From assembly GCF_900129495.1 (NCBI RefSeq), contig NZ_FQVX01000003.1, forward strand, positions 868,001 through 932,000: DNA of 64,000 nt, written 5' to 3'. Both the position numbers and the translations under genes were made by a program. Within the stretch, counting starts at the first letter, position 1, and each line of letters starts with the position of its first letter. Positions 43,770 through 56,834 of this stretch are shown here, one piece after another. The stretch comes from Geodermatophilus nigrescens. GTDB lineage: Bacteria > Actinomycetota > Actinomycetes > Mycobacteriales > Geodermatophilaceae. A model generated the notes under the pieces. It was not told the DNA's origin. It did no database searches and was given only the letters and a program-made list of their open reading frames with translations.

Positions 43770-44849
43770 ATGAGCAGCACCCCCGACGCCGCTCCCGACC
43801 GGCTGCGCGGGCTGCTCGACGAGCACGCCGCGCTCGAGTCCGAGCTCGCCGACCCGGCCGTGCACGCCGACGCCGGCCGTGCCCGCCGCCTGGGCCGCCG
43901 GTACGCGCAGCTCGCGCCGGTCGTGGAGACCGCCCGGTCGCTCGACGCCGCCCGCGACGACCTCTCCGCCGCCCGCGAGCTGGCCGCGGAGGACCCGTCG
44001 TTCGCCGAGGAGGCGCGCGGCCTCGAGACGAGGATCGACGAGCTCTCGGACCGGCTGCGCGAGCAGCTGCTGCCGAAGGACCCCGACGACGACAAGGACG
44101 TCATCCTCGAGATCAAGGCGGGGGAGGGCGGCGCGGAGTCGGCGCTGTTCGCGGGCGACCTGCTGCGCATGTACCTGCGCTACGCCGAGCGCCGCGGCTG
44201 GGCCACCGAGGTCCTCGACGCCGTCCCCGCCGAGCTGGGTGGCTACAAGGACGTCTCGATCGCGGTGAAGTCCCGCACCGACGAGGGCATCTGGTCGCGG
44301 CTGAAGTTCGAGGGCGGCGTCCACCGGGTGCAGCGCGTGCCGGTCACCGAGTCGCAGGGCCGCATCCACACCTCCGCGGTCGGCGTGCTCGTGCTGCCCG
44401 AGGCCGAGGAGGTCGACGTCACCGTCGACCCGAACGACCTGCGCATCGACGTCTTCCGCTCGTCGGGCCCCGGCGGGCAGAGCGTGAACACCACCGACTC
44501 CGCCGTGCGCATCACCCACCTGCCCACCGGCATCGTGGTGAGTTCGCAGAACGAGAAGAGCCAGCTGCAGAACCGGGAGTCGGCGCTGCGCGTGCTGCGC
44601 TCCCGGCTGCTGGCCGCCGCCCGCGAGGAGGCCGCGGCCACCGCCAGCGACCAGCGGCGCAGCCAGGTGCGCACCGTCGACCGCAGCGAGCGGGTGCGCA
44701 CCTACAACTTCCCGGAGAGCCGCATCTCCGACCACCGGGTCGGCTTCAAGGCGCACAACCTCGACGCCGTCCTCGACGGCGAGCTCGACCCGGTCATCGA
44801 CGCGCTCACCCGCGCGCACACCGCCGAGCTGCTGGCGGCCGGGTCCTAG
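43770..44849 (+). CDS. prfA: Peptide chain release factor 1
   Basis: 359 residues from ATG 43770 (gagagg upstream). The stop-codon-recognition tripeptide is P-V-T ([14 protein letters not shown]) as in RF1, and the catalytic GGQ lies in [16 protein letters not shown]. The N-terminal coiled-coil domain is complete. Releases peptides at UAA/UAG. The next gene, prmC, methylates the Gln of the GGQ motif, a conserved pairing. Confidence 0.95.
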   Translation: MSSTPDAAPDRLRGLLDEHAALESELADPAVHADAGRARRLGRRYAQLAPVVETARSLDAARDDLSAARELAAEDPSFAEEARGLETRIDELSDRLREQLLPKDPDDDKDVILEIKAGEGGAESALFAGDLLRMYLRYAERRGWATEVLDAVPAELGGYKDVSIAVKSRTDEGIWSRLKFEGGVHRVQRVPVTESQGRIHTSAVGVLVLPEAEEVDVTVDPNDLRIDVFRSSGPGGQSVNTTDSAVRITHLPTGIVVSSQNEKSQLQNRESALRVLRSRLLAAAREEAAATASDQRRSQVRTVDRSERVRTYNFPESRISDHRVGFKAHNLDAVLDGELDPVIDALTRAHTAELLAAGS

Positions 44850-44854
44850 TCCCC

Positions 44855-45715
44855 ATGTCCCCGAGTCCCAGGACGCTGCTCACCGACGCCGCCCGGCGGC
44901 TCGCCGACGCCGGGGTCGCGTCCCCGCGGGTCGACGCCGAGCTGCTGCTCGCGCACGTCCTCGGCCGCTCCCGCGCCGCGCTGCTCACCCTCGACGGCGT
45001 CGACGACGACGCGGCCGCCCGTTTCGGCGCGTTGCTCGACCAGCGCGCCGCCCGCGTCCCGCTGCAGCACCTCACCGGCCGGGCGCCGTTCCGCCACCTC
45101 GAGCTCGCCGTCGGGCCGGGGGTGTTCGTGCCCCGGCCGGAGACCGAGCAGCTCGTCGAGTGGGCGCTGGCCCGGCTGGCCGGCGTCGCCGAGCCGGTCG
45201 TCATCGACCTGGGCAGCGGATCGGGCGCGATCGCGCTGTCCATCGCGCACGAGCACCCCGGCGCGCGGGTCACCGCCGTCGAGCGCGACCCGCAGGCGAT
45301 CGAGTGGACCCGGCACAACGCCGCCCTGCGCGCCGCGGCGGGGGACGCCCCCGTCACCGTGCTCGCCGGCGACATGACCGACCCCGGCCTGCTCCGCGAT
45401 CTCGACGGCGCCGTCGACCTCGTCGTCTCCAACCCGCCCTACGTGCCCGACGGCGCGCGCGTGCCCCGCGAGGTCGCCGACCACGACCCGCCGCTGGCGC
45501 TGTGGGGCGGCCCCGACGGCCTCGACGTCGTCCGCGGGCTGCTGCGCACCGCGGCCCGGCTGCTGCCGGCCGGCGGCGGGCTGGGCATCGAGCACGCCGA
45601 CGCCCAGGGCGACTCGCTCCCGGCGCTGGTCCGCGGCAGCGGCGACTTCGGCGACGTCGCCGACCACCCCGACCTCGCCGGTCGCCCGCGCTTCACCACC
45701 GCCGTCCGCCGCTGA
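44855..45715 (+). CDS. prmC: Release factor glutamine methyltransferase
   Basis: 286 residues from ATG 44855, 5 nt after prfA. SAM-binding VIDLGSGSGAIALSIA and the catalytic NPPY motif (VSNPPYVPDG). The N-terminal substrate-binding helical domain (1-75) ends with RVPLQHLTGRAPFRHLEL, typical of PrmC/HemK. It methylates the GGQ glutamine of RF1/RF2. Confidence 0.93.
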   Translation: MSPSPRTLLTDAARRLADAGVASPRVDAELLLAHVLGRSRAALLTLDGVDDDAAARFGALLDQRAARVPLQHLTGRAPFRHLELAVGPGVFVPRPETEQLVEWALARLAGVAEPVVIDLGSGSGAIALSIAHEHPGARVTAVERDPQAIEWTRHNAALRAAAGDAPVTVLAGDMTDPGLLRDLDGAVDLVVSNPPYVPDGARVPREVADHDPPLALWGGPDGLDVVRGLLRTAARLLPAGGGLGIEHADAQGDSLPALVRGSGDFGDVADHPDLAGRPRFTTAVRR

Positions 45716-45718
45716 CGG

Positions 45719-46489
45719 TCAGGGGCACCAGCGGGTGACCGCGCCCGGCTCGCCGGGCGGGCGCACGTCGCGGTCCCGGCGCACGACCGCGACGCCGTCG
45801 AGCCCGGCGGCGCAGGCCGCCGCGAACGGACCGTCGGCGTACTCGACCGCCAGCACGACGTCGTAGGCGGCGGCGTAGGCCCCGCACTCGCCGTACGCCG
45901 CGCACTCCTCGGCGACGGCGAAGTCGAACCCCAGGTCGGTCCCGGCCAGCTCGGCGGCGTTCTTCTGCGCCGCGGCGAGCCCCGCCTCGTGCGCCCGCGC
46001 GGTCAGCGCCCGGGCGACCGCCTCGGCGTCGGAGCGGGTGAGCAGGCCCGCCGACCGCGTCCAGCTGTCCAGGTTGTCGAGCTCGACGGCGTCGAAGCCG
46101 TCCGCCGCGCACCCCGCCACCCAGCCGCCGACGAGGTCCACCACGCGGTCGCGTGCGCCGTCCGCCGACACGTCGAGCAGGAACTCGCCCGGCCAGTCGG
46201 GGTCCTCGACCGGGGCGCCGCCCGGGGTCCGCAGCAGGTCCGGCGGCACCCCGTCCCCGCCCGGCTGGGTCTGGAAGGCGTTGACGTAGCAGACCGAGTA
46301 GAGGCCCGCGGCCGGCGCCGCGGTCCGGTCGCGGACGACGATCCCCACACCCTCGCCCGGCTCCGACGCCCCGCCGAGCTGGTAGTCCCAGCGGACGCCC
46401 GCCGGCGGCCCGGCCGGCGACGGGGGTGCCGCGGTCGCGCAGCCGGCCGTCAGCAGCGCCCCGACCAGCGACGCCGCCTCCCTGCGCAC
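45719..46489 (-). CDS. Secreted lipoprotein, GH114-like glycoside hydrolase
   Basis: 256 residues from GTG 46489. The lipobox ALLTAGC puts lipidated Cys at 17. The mature part starts VRWDYQLGG and contains VCYVNAFQTQPGG, FDAVELDNLDSW (acidic catalytic motif), AAQKNAAEL and FAVAEECAAYGEC, all characteristic of GH114 (endo-alpha-1,4-polygalactosaminidase-like, TIM barrel). It should act on cell-surface or environmental polysaccharide. It is on the opposite strand inside an otherwise conserved housekeeping block. Confidence 0.83.
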   Translation of the reverse strand: MRREAASLVGALLTAGCATAAPPSPAGPPAGVRWDYQLGGASEPGEGVGIVVRDRTAAPAAGLYSVCYVNAFQTQPGGDGVPPDLLRTPGGAPVEDPDWPGEFLLDVSADGARDRVVDLVGGWVAGCAADGFDAVELDNLDSWTRSAGLLTRSDAEAVARALTARAHEAGLAAAQKNAAELAGTDLGFDFAVAEECAAYGECGAYAAAYDVVLAVEYADGPFAAACAAGLDGVAVVRRDRDVRPPGEPGAVTRWCP

Positions 46490-46523
46490 GGCGCGGACGG
46501 TACGTGGGGGAGACTCGCGTCCC

Positions 46524-47165
46524 GTGGCCGATGTCTACGACTGCACCGACCCCGAGGCCCGAGCCGCCGGCCTCGACGCCGCCGCGGCGGCGATCGCCCG
46601 CGGCGAGCTGGTCCTGCTGCCCACCGACACCGTCTACGGCGTCGGCGCCGACGCCTTCTCGCCCGCCGCGGTCGCCCGGCTCCTGGGGGCGAAGAACCGC
46701 GGCCGCGCGATGCCGGTGCCCGTCCTCGTCGGCGAGGCCTCCACGCTCGCCGGGCTGACGATGAGCGTGCCGCAGCCGGCGCAGCGGCTCGCCGAGGCGT
46801 TCTGGCCCGGCGGGCTGACGATCGTCGTCGAGCACGCCCCGTCGCTGGCCTGGGACCTCGGCGACGCCGAGGGCACGGTGGCCGTCCGCCTGCCCGACGA
46901 CGACGTCGCCCGCGACCTGCTGCGCCGCACCGGCCCGCTCGCGGTCTCCAGCGCCAACCGGTCCGGCCGCCCGGCCGCGACGACGGCGGAGGAGGCGGTG
47001 GCCCAGCTCGGCGAGCACGCCGCCGTGGTGCTCGACGGCGGCCCGCGCGCGGGCTCCGCGGCCAGCACGATCGTCGACTGCACCGGCCCCGTGCCGCGGG
47101 TGCTGCGGGTGGGCGCCGTCCCCGTCGACCGCGTGCGCGAGGTGCTGCCCGACACCACGGACTGA
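46524..47165 (+). CDS. Threonylcarbamoyl-AMP synthase (TsaC/Sua5 family)
   Basis: 213 residues from GTG 46524. YrdC domain: LPTDTVYGVGADAF, KNRGRAMPVPVLV, and SANRSGRPAATT near the nucleotide site. No C-terminal Sua5 domain beyond ~210, so the short TsaC form. It makes threonylcarbamoyl-AMP for t6A37 of ANN-decoding tRNAs. Followed by hairpin repeat copy B. Confidence 0.92.
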   Translation: MADVYDCTDPEARAAGLDAAAAAIARGELVLLPTDTVYGVGADAFSPAAVARLLGAKNRGRAMPVPVLVGEASTLAGLTMSVPQPAQRLAEAFWPGGLTIVVEHAPSLAWDLGDAEGTVAVRLPDDDVARDLLRRTGPLAVSSANRSGRPAATTAEEAVAQLGEHAAVVLDGGPRAGSAASTIVDCTGPVPRVLRVGAVPVDRVREVLPDTTD

Positions 47166-47168
47166 TGG

Positions 47169-47226
47169 AGGACCCCTCCGCCCCCCACCACGCGCTCCGC
47201 GCGCGGCGGGGCCCTGCGGAGGGGCC
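47169..47226 (+). repeat. Intergenic hairpin repeat, copy B (terminator-like)
   Basis: 58-nt relative of the element at 6923: AGGACC start, outer stem 47173-47181 with 47216-47224 (9 bp), inner GC-rich palindrome, GGCC end. Begins 3 nt after the tsaC stop. Confidence 0.6.
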
Positions 47227-47365
47227 GACGTCCCGCTCCGGTCCCGCCCCGGGGGATACCGTGGGGAGTCCGCTGTCGTCGTCTCGCCCCGGGAGCACCG
47301 TCGCGATGAGCCCCTCCGCCGCGCGCCCGGCCGGGGTCCCGCGCGGTCCCGAGCGGGGCTGAGCC

Positions 47366-48655
47366 GTGCGCGAGTACGCCGTCGTCCTGCTCACCGCTGC
47401 GCTGGTGACGTTCCTGGCGACGCCGGTGGTCCGCGTGGCCGCCGTCCGGCTGCGGATGATGGCCGCCCCCCGCGAGCGCGACGTGCACGTCATCCCGACC
47501 CCGCGCGGGGGAGGGGTCGCCATGTACCTGGGCGTGGCCGCCGCCGTGCTGGTCGCCACCCGGCTGCCGGCCCTGCAGCGCACGTTCGAGGACTCCCAGA
47601 CCGCCGCGGTGCTTGCCGCGGGCGGCCTGATCTGCCTGCTCGGCGTGCTAGACGACAAGTTCGGCCTCGACGCGCTCACCAAGCTCACCGGCCAGATCGC
47701 CGCGGCCGGCGTGATGGTGCTGCTCGGCGTCCAGCTGGCGTTCCTGTTCCTGCCGGTCGCCGACATCGGCACGATCTCCTTCGGCCCCGACGTCGGCGTG
47801 CCGCTGACGATCCTGCTGACCGTCCTCGTGGTGAACGCGCTCAACTTCATCGACGGGCTCGACGGGCTGGCCGCCGGCGTCTCGGCCATCGCGGCCCTGG
47901 CGTTCTTCGCCTACAGCTACAACCTCGGCCGGGTCGGCTACGACGAGGTGGCCAGCGCCCCGGCCCTCATCACGGCGGTGCTCGCCGGCGCGTGCCTCGG
48001 GTTCCTGCCGCACAACTTCAGCCCGGCGCGCATCTTCATGGGCGACTCGGGCTCGATGCTCGTCGGCCTGATGCTGTCGGCGGCCGCGGTCAGCGCCACC
48101 GGCCGCGTCGACGCCCAGACCTTCGACTCCGCGGCCAGCCTGCTGCCGCTGACGCTGCCGCTGCTCGTGCCGGTCGCGGTGCTCTTCATCCCGTTCGTCG
48201 ACCTGGTCCTGGCCGTCGTCCGCCGGACCCGCCGCGGACAGTCGCCGTTCTCGCCGGACAAGATGCACCTGCACCACCGGCTGCTGTCCATCGGGCACTC
48301 GCACCGCCGGGCGGTGCTGACCATGTACTTCTGGGCGGCTCTCCTGTCCTTCGGCGCGGTGGCCCTCTCGATCACCGGCGGGACGGCGGAGCTGCTCGTC
48401 GTGATCGGAGTCCTGCTCGCCGTGGGTGTCGTCGTCGTCCTCAGCCCGCACACCCGACGGGCGGCCCGCGAGGCCCGGGCGGCCGAGATCGCCGCGCAGC
48501 GCCGGCGCAGCCGGGCCGCGCACCCCACCGCCCGCGCCACCCGCGAGCGCCGGCCGGCCGGCCCGGTCGCGGCGCCACCGCCCTCACCCAACGGCGCGAC
48601 GGCGCCCGGGACGACCGCGCCGCGCGCGGCCGGCGCCGGGCAGGTGACCCGGTGA
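47366..48655 (+). CDS. wecA: Undecaprenyl-phosphate GlcNAc-1-phosphate transferase (WecA/TagO family)
   Basis: 429 residues from GTG 47366. About eleven transmembrane helices. Catalytic motifs of the MraY/WecA family: LLGVLDDKFGLD, NFIDGLDGLAAG, MGDSGSMLVG and the HIH-type MHLHHRLL loop that binds the UDP-GlcNAc. C-terminal ~70 residues are a cytosolic Arg/Ala/Pro-rich tail. In mycobacteria the homologue starts arabinogalactan linker synthesis; in this organism the glycan is unknown. The stop overlaps the next gene (GTGA). Confidence 0.93.
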   Translation: MREYAVVLLTAALVTFLATPVVRVAAVRLRMMAAPRERDVHVIPTPRGGGVAMYLGVAAAVLVATRLPALQRTFEDSQTAAVLAAGGLICLLGVLDDKFGLDALTKLTGQIAAAGVMVLLGVQLAFLFLPVADIGTISFGPDVGVPLTILLTVLVVNALNFIDGLDGLAAGVSAIAALAFFAYSYNLGRVGYDEVASAPALITAVLAGACLGFLPHNFSPARIFMGDSGSMLVGLMLSAAAVSATGRVDAQTFDSAASLLPLTLPLLVPVAVLFIPFVDLVLAVVRRTRRGQSPFSPDKMHLHHRLLSIGHSHRRAVLTMYFWAALLSFGAVALSITGGTAELLVVIGVLLAVGVVVVLSPHTRRAAREARAAEIAAQRRRSRAAHPTARATRERRPAGPVAAPPPSPNGATAPGTTAPRAAGAGQVTR

Positions 48656-49128
48656 GCGCGCCGCGCCCCGGAACCGAGGTCCCCTGGGACCTCTCGTTCC
48701 TCCGCGTCGGCGCGCTGGTCACCGGCGCCGTCGCCGCGGTCGCCGCGCTCGTCGTCGGCCTGACGCTCGGCTGGGCCGACGCCGTGGGCGTCCTGGTCGG
48801 GGCCGCCGTGGTGACGGCGTTCTTCGTGGTCAGCGGCGTGGTCATCGCCTGGGCCGGCCGGATCAACGACACGTTCACGCTGCCCGCCGCGCTCGGCATG
48901 TTCTTCGTCAAGGCGCTGGTTCTCTTCGCCGTGCTCGACGCCCTGCCCGAGGACGGCTGGCTCGACCGGCTCACCCTCGCGTGGACGGTGATCGTCGGGG
49001 CGCTGCTGTGGAGCGTCGTCCAGCTCCGCTGGGTGTGGACCCGGCCGCTGTACTACGTCACGCCTCCCGCGCCACCCGGTCAGGGGACCGGCTCCCCGGC
49101 ACCGGGAGGGCCCGCGACACGCGGCTGA
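48652..49128 (+). CDS. AtpI-like membrane protein
   Basis: 158 residues from GTG 48652. Four transmembrane helices (~20-40, 45-65, 82-100, 112-130) after a short polar start (VSAPRPGTEVPWDLSFLRVG). It corresponds in position to mycobacterial Rv1303, upstream of atpB, and has the general ATP synthase subunit I shape. AtpI proteins assist assembly of the c-ring. Weak sequence conservation, so the assignment relies largely on context. Confidence 0.72.
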   Translation: MSAPRPGTEVPWDLSFLRVGALVTGAVAAVAALVVGLTLGWADAVGVLVGAAVVTAFFVVSGVVIAWAGRINDTFTLPAALGMFFVKALVLFAVLDALPEDGWLDRLTLAWTVIVGALLWSVVQLRWVWTRPLYYVTPPAPPGQGTGSPAPGGPATRG

Positions 49129-49134
49129 TAGTGT
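49129..49134 (+). promoter_or_regulatory. Putative -10 element, leaderless atp operon
   Basis: TAGTGT, 7-nt spacer, then ATG 49142. It lies just after the AtpI-like stop and would start a transcript covering atpZ-atpD. Confidence 0.45.
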
Positions 49135-49141
49135 CCGGGCG

Positions 49142-49471
49142 ATGGCCGAGGACGACCTCACCCGTGGGGAGCCCCGGCCCCGACCTGCGCGACCAGCCGC
49201 TCCTCGGGGCAGCGGTGCCGAGACCGGCTATGCGGTCATCGGGACGATGATCTCCGGGCTGGCAGTGTGGGGCGGAGCCGGCTGGCTGATCGACCGGTGG
49301 CTGGACACGCGGGTGTTCCTGCCGGTCGGGATCCTCCTCGGCATCACCGTGGCCATCTACCTGGTCGTCAAGCGGTACGGCGGTCCGCCTCCGACACCGG
49401 GGGCGACCGAGAACAGCAGGACCCCGGGCGGACGACGGAGCCGGCCCAGGACGCAGAAGGGACAACGGTGA
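49142..49471 (+). CDS. atpZ: AtpZ/AtpI family accessory protein
   Basis: 109 residues from ATG 49142. Two transmembrane helices (YAVIGTMISGLAVWGGAGWL and VGILLGITVAIYLVVKRYG) joined by IDRWLDTRVFLP, the AtpZ/AtpI pattern. Charged, disordered ends. In other bacteria AtpZ-AtpI form an ion channel or assist Fo assembly. The stop overlaps the atpB start. Confidence 0.8.
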   Translation: MAEDDLTRGEPRPRPARPAAPRGSGAETGYAVIGTMISGLAVWGGAGWLIDRWLDTRVFLPVGILLGITVAIYLVVKRYGGPPPTPGATENSRTPGGRRSRPRTQKGQR

Positions 49472-50298
49472 CCTCCAGCGCCCTCGCGCTCGTGGACGTG
49501 CTCGCCGCCGAGGGCGGTGGCGCCGGCGACGGCTTCCAGGCCCCCGGCCTGAGCGAGTTCTACCCCGAGCCGATCGCCGAGTTCTCGCTGCTGGGCGTCG
49601 ACTTCGCCATCACCCGCATCACGCTGGGGCTGTGGTTCGCCACGCTCGCGATGCTGGTCTTCATGGTCATGACGGTGCGCAAGCCGTCCATCGTCCCCGG
49701 CAAGATGCAGTTCATCGGTGAGAGCGGCTACTCGCTCGTCCGTGACGGCATCGCCCGCGACGTCGTCGGCCCCCGGGGGATCCCCTTCGCGCCGTTCCTC
49801 GCGTCGCTGTTCTTCTTCATCCTCGCGAACAACCTGATGGCGATCATCCCGTTCGCGCAGATCTCCCCGATGTCGAAGTTCGCCTTCCCGCTGGTGCTCG
49901 CCGCCATCTGCTGGGTCATCTACATCTACATCGGCATCCGCGAGCAGGGCGCCGGCCGGTACTTCAAGGACATCCTGTTCCTGCCCGGTGTGCCCAAGCC
50001 GATGTACATCCTGGTCACCCCGATCGAGATCCTGCAGAACTTCGTCGTCCGACCGTTCACCCTCGCGGTCCGGCTCTTCGCGAACATGTTCGCCGGCCAC
50101 ATGCTGCTGGTCGTCTTCTCGCTCGGCGCGGTCTACCTGTTCAGCCGGGACAACTTCTCGATCGTGTTCGGCCCCATCTCGGCGCTGATGGCGATCGTGA
50201 TGACCTTCTTCGAGCTGCTGGTCATCTTCCTGCAGGCCTACGTCTTCACCGTGCTGATGGGGACCTACCTCAACGGCTCCATCGAGGCCGAGCACTGA
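49468..50298 (+). CDS. atpB: ATP synthase Fo subunit a
   Basis: 276 residues from GTG 49468 (agaaggg upstream). The essential Arg202 is in FTLAVRLFANMFAGHMLL, with the preceding NFVVRPF. Six or so membrane helices with ILANNLMAIIPF. Forms the proton half-channels against the c-ring. Confidence 0.95.
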   Translation: MTSSALALVDVLAAEGGGAGDGFQAPGLSEFYPEPIAEFSLLGVDFAITRITLGLWFATLAMLVFMVMTVRKPSIVPGKMQFIGESGYSLVRDGIARDVVGPRGIPFAPFLASLFFFILANNLMAIIPFAQISPMSKFAFPLVLAAICWVIYIYIGIREQGAGRYFKDILFLPGVPKPMYILVTPIEILQNFVVRPFTLAVRLFANMFAGHMLLVVFSLGAVYLFSRDNFSIVFGPISALMAIVMTFFELLVIFLQAYVFTVLMGTYLNGSIEAEH

Positions 50299-50400
50299 GC
50301 CCCGGGGCTTCCCCGCGCACCACCCGGACCGCACCACCCGCACGACCCCCGCAAGCCGCCCGGACGACACCGGGCGACGACACAGGAGGAACACCCCGTC

Positions 50401-50628
50401 ATGGATCTTCTCGCTGAGCTGACCGGCAGCATCGGCTCCGTGGGCTACGGCCTCGCCGCCATCGGCCCCGGCATCGGCGTCGGCATCGTGTGGGCGGCCT
50501 ACATCCAGGCCACGGCCCGGCAGCCCGAGTCGGCCGGCCTGACCCGCACCTACGCCTTCCTCGGGTTCGCCCTCTCCGAGGCGCTCGCCCTGATCGGCTT
50601 CGTCGTCCCCTTCGTCTTCGGCACCTGA
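50401..50628 (+). CDS. atpE: ATP synthase Fo subunit c
   Basis: 75 residues from ATG 50401 (aggaggaac upstream). Two-helix hairpin: glycine motif GPGIGVGI in helix 1, loop ARQPE, and the ion-binding carboxylate Glu60 in FALSEALALIGFV. No sodium-type Gln/Ser ligand set in helix 1, so proton-coupled. Confidence 0.95.
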   Translation: MDLLAELTGSIGSVGYGLAAIGPGIGVGIVWAAYIQATARQPESAGLTRTYAFLGFALSEALALIGFVVPFVFGT

Positions 50629-50678
50629 TCCCCGCCTCCGGGTAGGGACAGCGACCACAGAGACAGGACACTGAGACC

Positions 50679-51260
50679 ATGAGCATCCTCGCTGCGGAGA
50701 GTGCCAACCCGCTCATCCCGCCGCTCGGCGAGATCATCATCGGCCTGATCGCCTTCGCGATCGTCATGGTGGTGTTCTTCCGGCTCATCGCGCCGCGCTT
50801 CGAGCAGGTCTTCCGCGCCCGCCGTGAGGCGATCGAGGGCGGCATCGAGCGCGCTGAGGCCATGCAGGCCGAGGCGAAGGCGGCGCTGGAGCAGTACCGC
50901 GCCCAGCTCGCCGAGGCCCGCACCGAGGCCGCACAGATCCGCGACCAGGCGCGCGCCGAGGGCCAGCAGATCCTCGAGGAGCTGCGGACGCAGGCGCAGG
51001 AGGAGTCCGCGCGGATCGTCGCGCGCGGCGAGGAGCAGCTGGCGGCCAACCGCCAGTCGGTCATCAACGAGCTGCGTGGCCAGATCGGCACGCTCGCCGT
51101 CGACCTGGCCGGCCGCGTCGTCGGGGAGTCCCTCGAGGACGAGGCGCGTCGCCGGGGCACCGTCGACCGCTTCCTCGACACGCTCGACGGCATGAGCGCC
51201 GGCGGCGCCACCGACGGGCGGACCGGCAGCACCGTGTTCGTCCCCGGCACGGACCGCTGA
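50679..51260 (+). CDS. atpF: ATP synthase Fo subunit b
   Basis: 193 residues from ATG 50679. One N-terminal membrane helix (GEIIIGLIAFAIVMVVFFRL) followed by a long alpha-helical stalk with regular Ala/Glu/Gln (EAMQAEAKAALEQYRAQLAE). Unlike mycobacteria there is no b-delta fusion: delta is a separate gene starting 1 nt inside this stop. Confidence 0.93.
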   Translation: MSILAAESANPLIPPLGEIIIGLIAFAIVMVVFFRLIAPRFEQVFRARREAIEGGIERAEAMQAEAKAALEQYRAQLAEARTEAAQIRDQARAEGQQILEELRTQAQEESARIVARGEEQLAANRQSVINELRGQIGTLAVDLAGRVVGESLEDEARRRGTVDRFLDTLDGMSAGGATDGRTGSTVFVPGTDR

Positions 51261-52078
51261 TGGACGCCTCGAGCCGGGAGGCGCTCGCGGTCACCCGCGA
51301 GCGCCTGGCGGCGACCACCCGCGGGGCGGCCGGCCCGGGCCTGCTCGCCTTCGCCGACGAGCTGTTCGCCGTCGCGCGGCTGCTCGACGGCAGCGTCGCG
51401 CTGCGGCGCGCGCTGTCGGACGCGGCCGTCAAGCCGGCGGACCGCGCCGGCCTGGCCCAGCGGGTCCTCGGCTCGCGGGTGTCGGAGGCGACCGTCGACC
51501 TGGTCCAGACCGCGGCCCGGCAGCGCTGGTCGCGCCCGCTGGACCTGGTCGAGGCCACCGAGGTGCTCGCCACCGAGGCGGGGCTCGACGCCGCCGAGGC
51601 GCGCGGCGAGCTCGAGGGCGTCGAGGACGAGCTCTTCCGGTTCGGCCGGATCGTCGGTGGCGACCCCGAGCTCAGCCGCATCCTCGGTGACGACCGCGCG
51701 CCCGTGGCGGGCAAGTCGGCCCTGCTCGACCGGCTGCTCACGGGCCGGGTCAGCCCGGTCACCGAGTCGCTGCTGCGGAACTCGCTGACCGCGCGGCACG
51801 TGGGGAACGCGGAGAACCGGATCGTCCGGCTGTCCGAGGCGGCCTCCGCCCGGCGCGGCCGCTCCGTCGCCCACGTGACGACGGCGGTGGCGCTGACCAC
51901 GGCGCAGGAGCGCCGGCTGCAGGACGTGCTCGGCCGGATCTACGGGCGGACCATCGGACTGCAGGTGACCGTCGACCCGACGGTGCTCGGCGGTCTCGTC
52001 GTCCGCGTCGGTGACGAGGTCATCGACGGCAGCGTGGCGAACCGGCTCGAGGTCGCGAGCCGCCGGCTCGCCGGCTGA
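51260..52078 (+). CDS. atpH: ATP synthase F1 subunit delta
   Basis: 272 residues from ATG 51260 (one-nt overlap with atpF). The C-terminal region [20 protein letters not shown], then [20 protein letters not shown] is the delta signature. Longer than the E. coli subunit (177) by an extended N-terminal half, as usual in actinobacteria. Joins the b-stalk to F1. Confidence 0.92.
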   Translation: MDASSREALAVTRERLAATTRGAAGPGLLAFADELFAVARLLDGSVALRRALSDAAVKPADRAGLAQRVLGSRVSEATVDLVQTAARQRWSRPLDLVEATEVLATEAGLDAAEARGELEGVEDELFRFGRIVGGDPELSRILGDDRAPVAGKSALLDRLLTGRVSPVTESLLRNSLTARHVGNAENRIVRLSEAASARRGRSVAHVTTAVALTTAQERRLQDVLGRIYGRTIGLQVTVDPTVLGGLVVRVGDEVIDGSVANRLEVASRRLAG

Positions 52079-52134
52079 CCCGCCCCACCCCAGACCACAG
52101 ACAGCACGACCCAGCAGGGAAGAGGACGCGAGCC

Positions 52135-53751
<1,617 letters not shown>

Positions 53752-53752
53752 C

Positions 53753-56186
<2,434 letters not shown>

Positions 56187-56200
56187 CCTCCCGCGGTCCG

Positions 56201-56241
56201 GCGACGGCCGGGCACCCCGAACGGGGGTGCCCGGCCGTCGC
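56201..56241 (+). terminator. Strong terminator after atpD
   Basis: An 18-bp perfect stem (56201-56218 with 56224-56241) and a 5-nt loop, 14 nt after atpD and followed by cttct. It probably limits transcription into atpC. Confidence 0.75.
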
Positions 56242-56472
56242 GCTTCTCCGACGCTCCGCTCCGCCGTTACGGGTCCGTGACCTGCATCGACGTCCTCCGT
56301 GCCGGACCGGTGACACAGCGTCGGGACCTGCCCGGGCGCGCCGGGACGGGTGGTTGGGCGGGGCACCCCCGTGGGCAGGTGGCTGGCGGATCGACCCTCA
56401 AGAGCGGGAGCCTGCGTGCCGACACAGCAGGTGGCGCCCCGGAGGGACCGGAAGCGCAGCACGGGAGTGACG

Positions 56473-56685
56473 ATGGACTGGCTGGACGGGACGAGCACGC
56501 ACGGCACGGTGAGCCGGCTGCCGGTCAGCACCCCGGACCCCGGCTGGACCTGGCCGCCGTCGGCGCCAGTCTCCTCCGTCGACGACATCTGCTACGACAC
56601 CGACGACTGGGCGCCGGCCTCCACGGTGCGCCACCCCTGGGTCCGCGTCGGCCGCTGGACCCTGCTCTACCGCCGCGCCGCCTGA
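56473..56685 (+). CDS. Small hypothetical protein between atpD and atpC
   Basis: 70 residues from ATG 56473 (gggagtg upstream; the frame is open from 56350 but that part is not coding-like). Composition is Trp-rich (GWTWPPSAP, DDWAPAS, HPWVRVGRWTLLYRRAA), acidic in the middle and basic at the end. No membrane helix or known domain. Its position inside the ATP synthase cluster is unusual; it has room for its own promoter in the 286-nt gap after atpD. Confidence 0.55.
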   Translation: MDWLDGTSTHGTVSRLPVSTPDPGWTWPPSAPVSSVDDICYDTDDWAPASTVRHPWVRVGRWTLLYRRAA

Positions 56686-56756
56686 GCACCCGGGCACGCC
56701 GCCGCCCGAAGGGGTGGCCGCAGCCGACCCGCGCCGGACGCCGCGACGCACGCGGC

Positions 56757-56762
56757 TAGAGT
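56757..56762 (+). promoter_or_regulatory. Putative -10 element of atpC
   Basis: TAGAGT about 73 nt before the atpC GTG, giving a ~65-nt leader with a good ribosome site (cggaggag). A separate promoter is expected because a terminator lies after atpD. Confidence 0.4.
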
Positions 56763-56834
56763 GAGGTCGACCGTCGCCGTGCCCGTCCGGCCGGCGTCCC
56801 AGCACCGCAGCGTCGGTGGACCCGGAGGAGTGTC

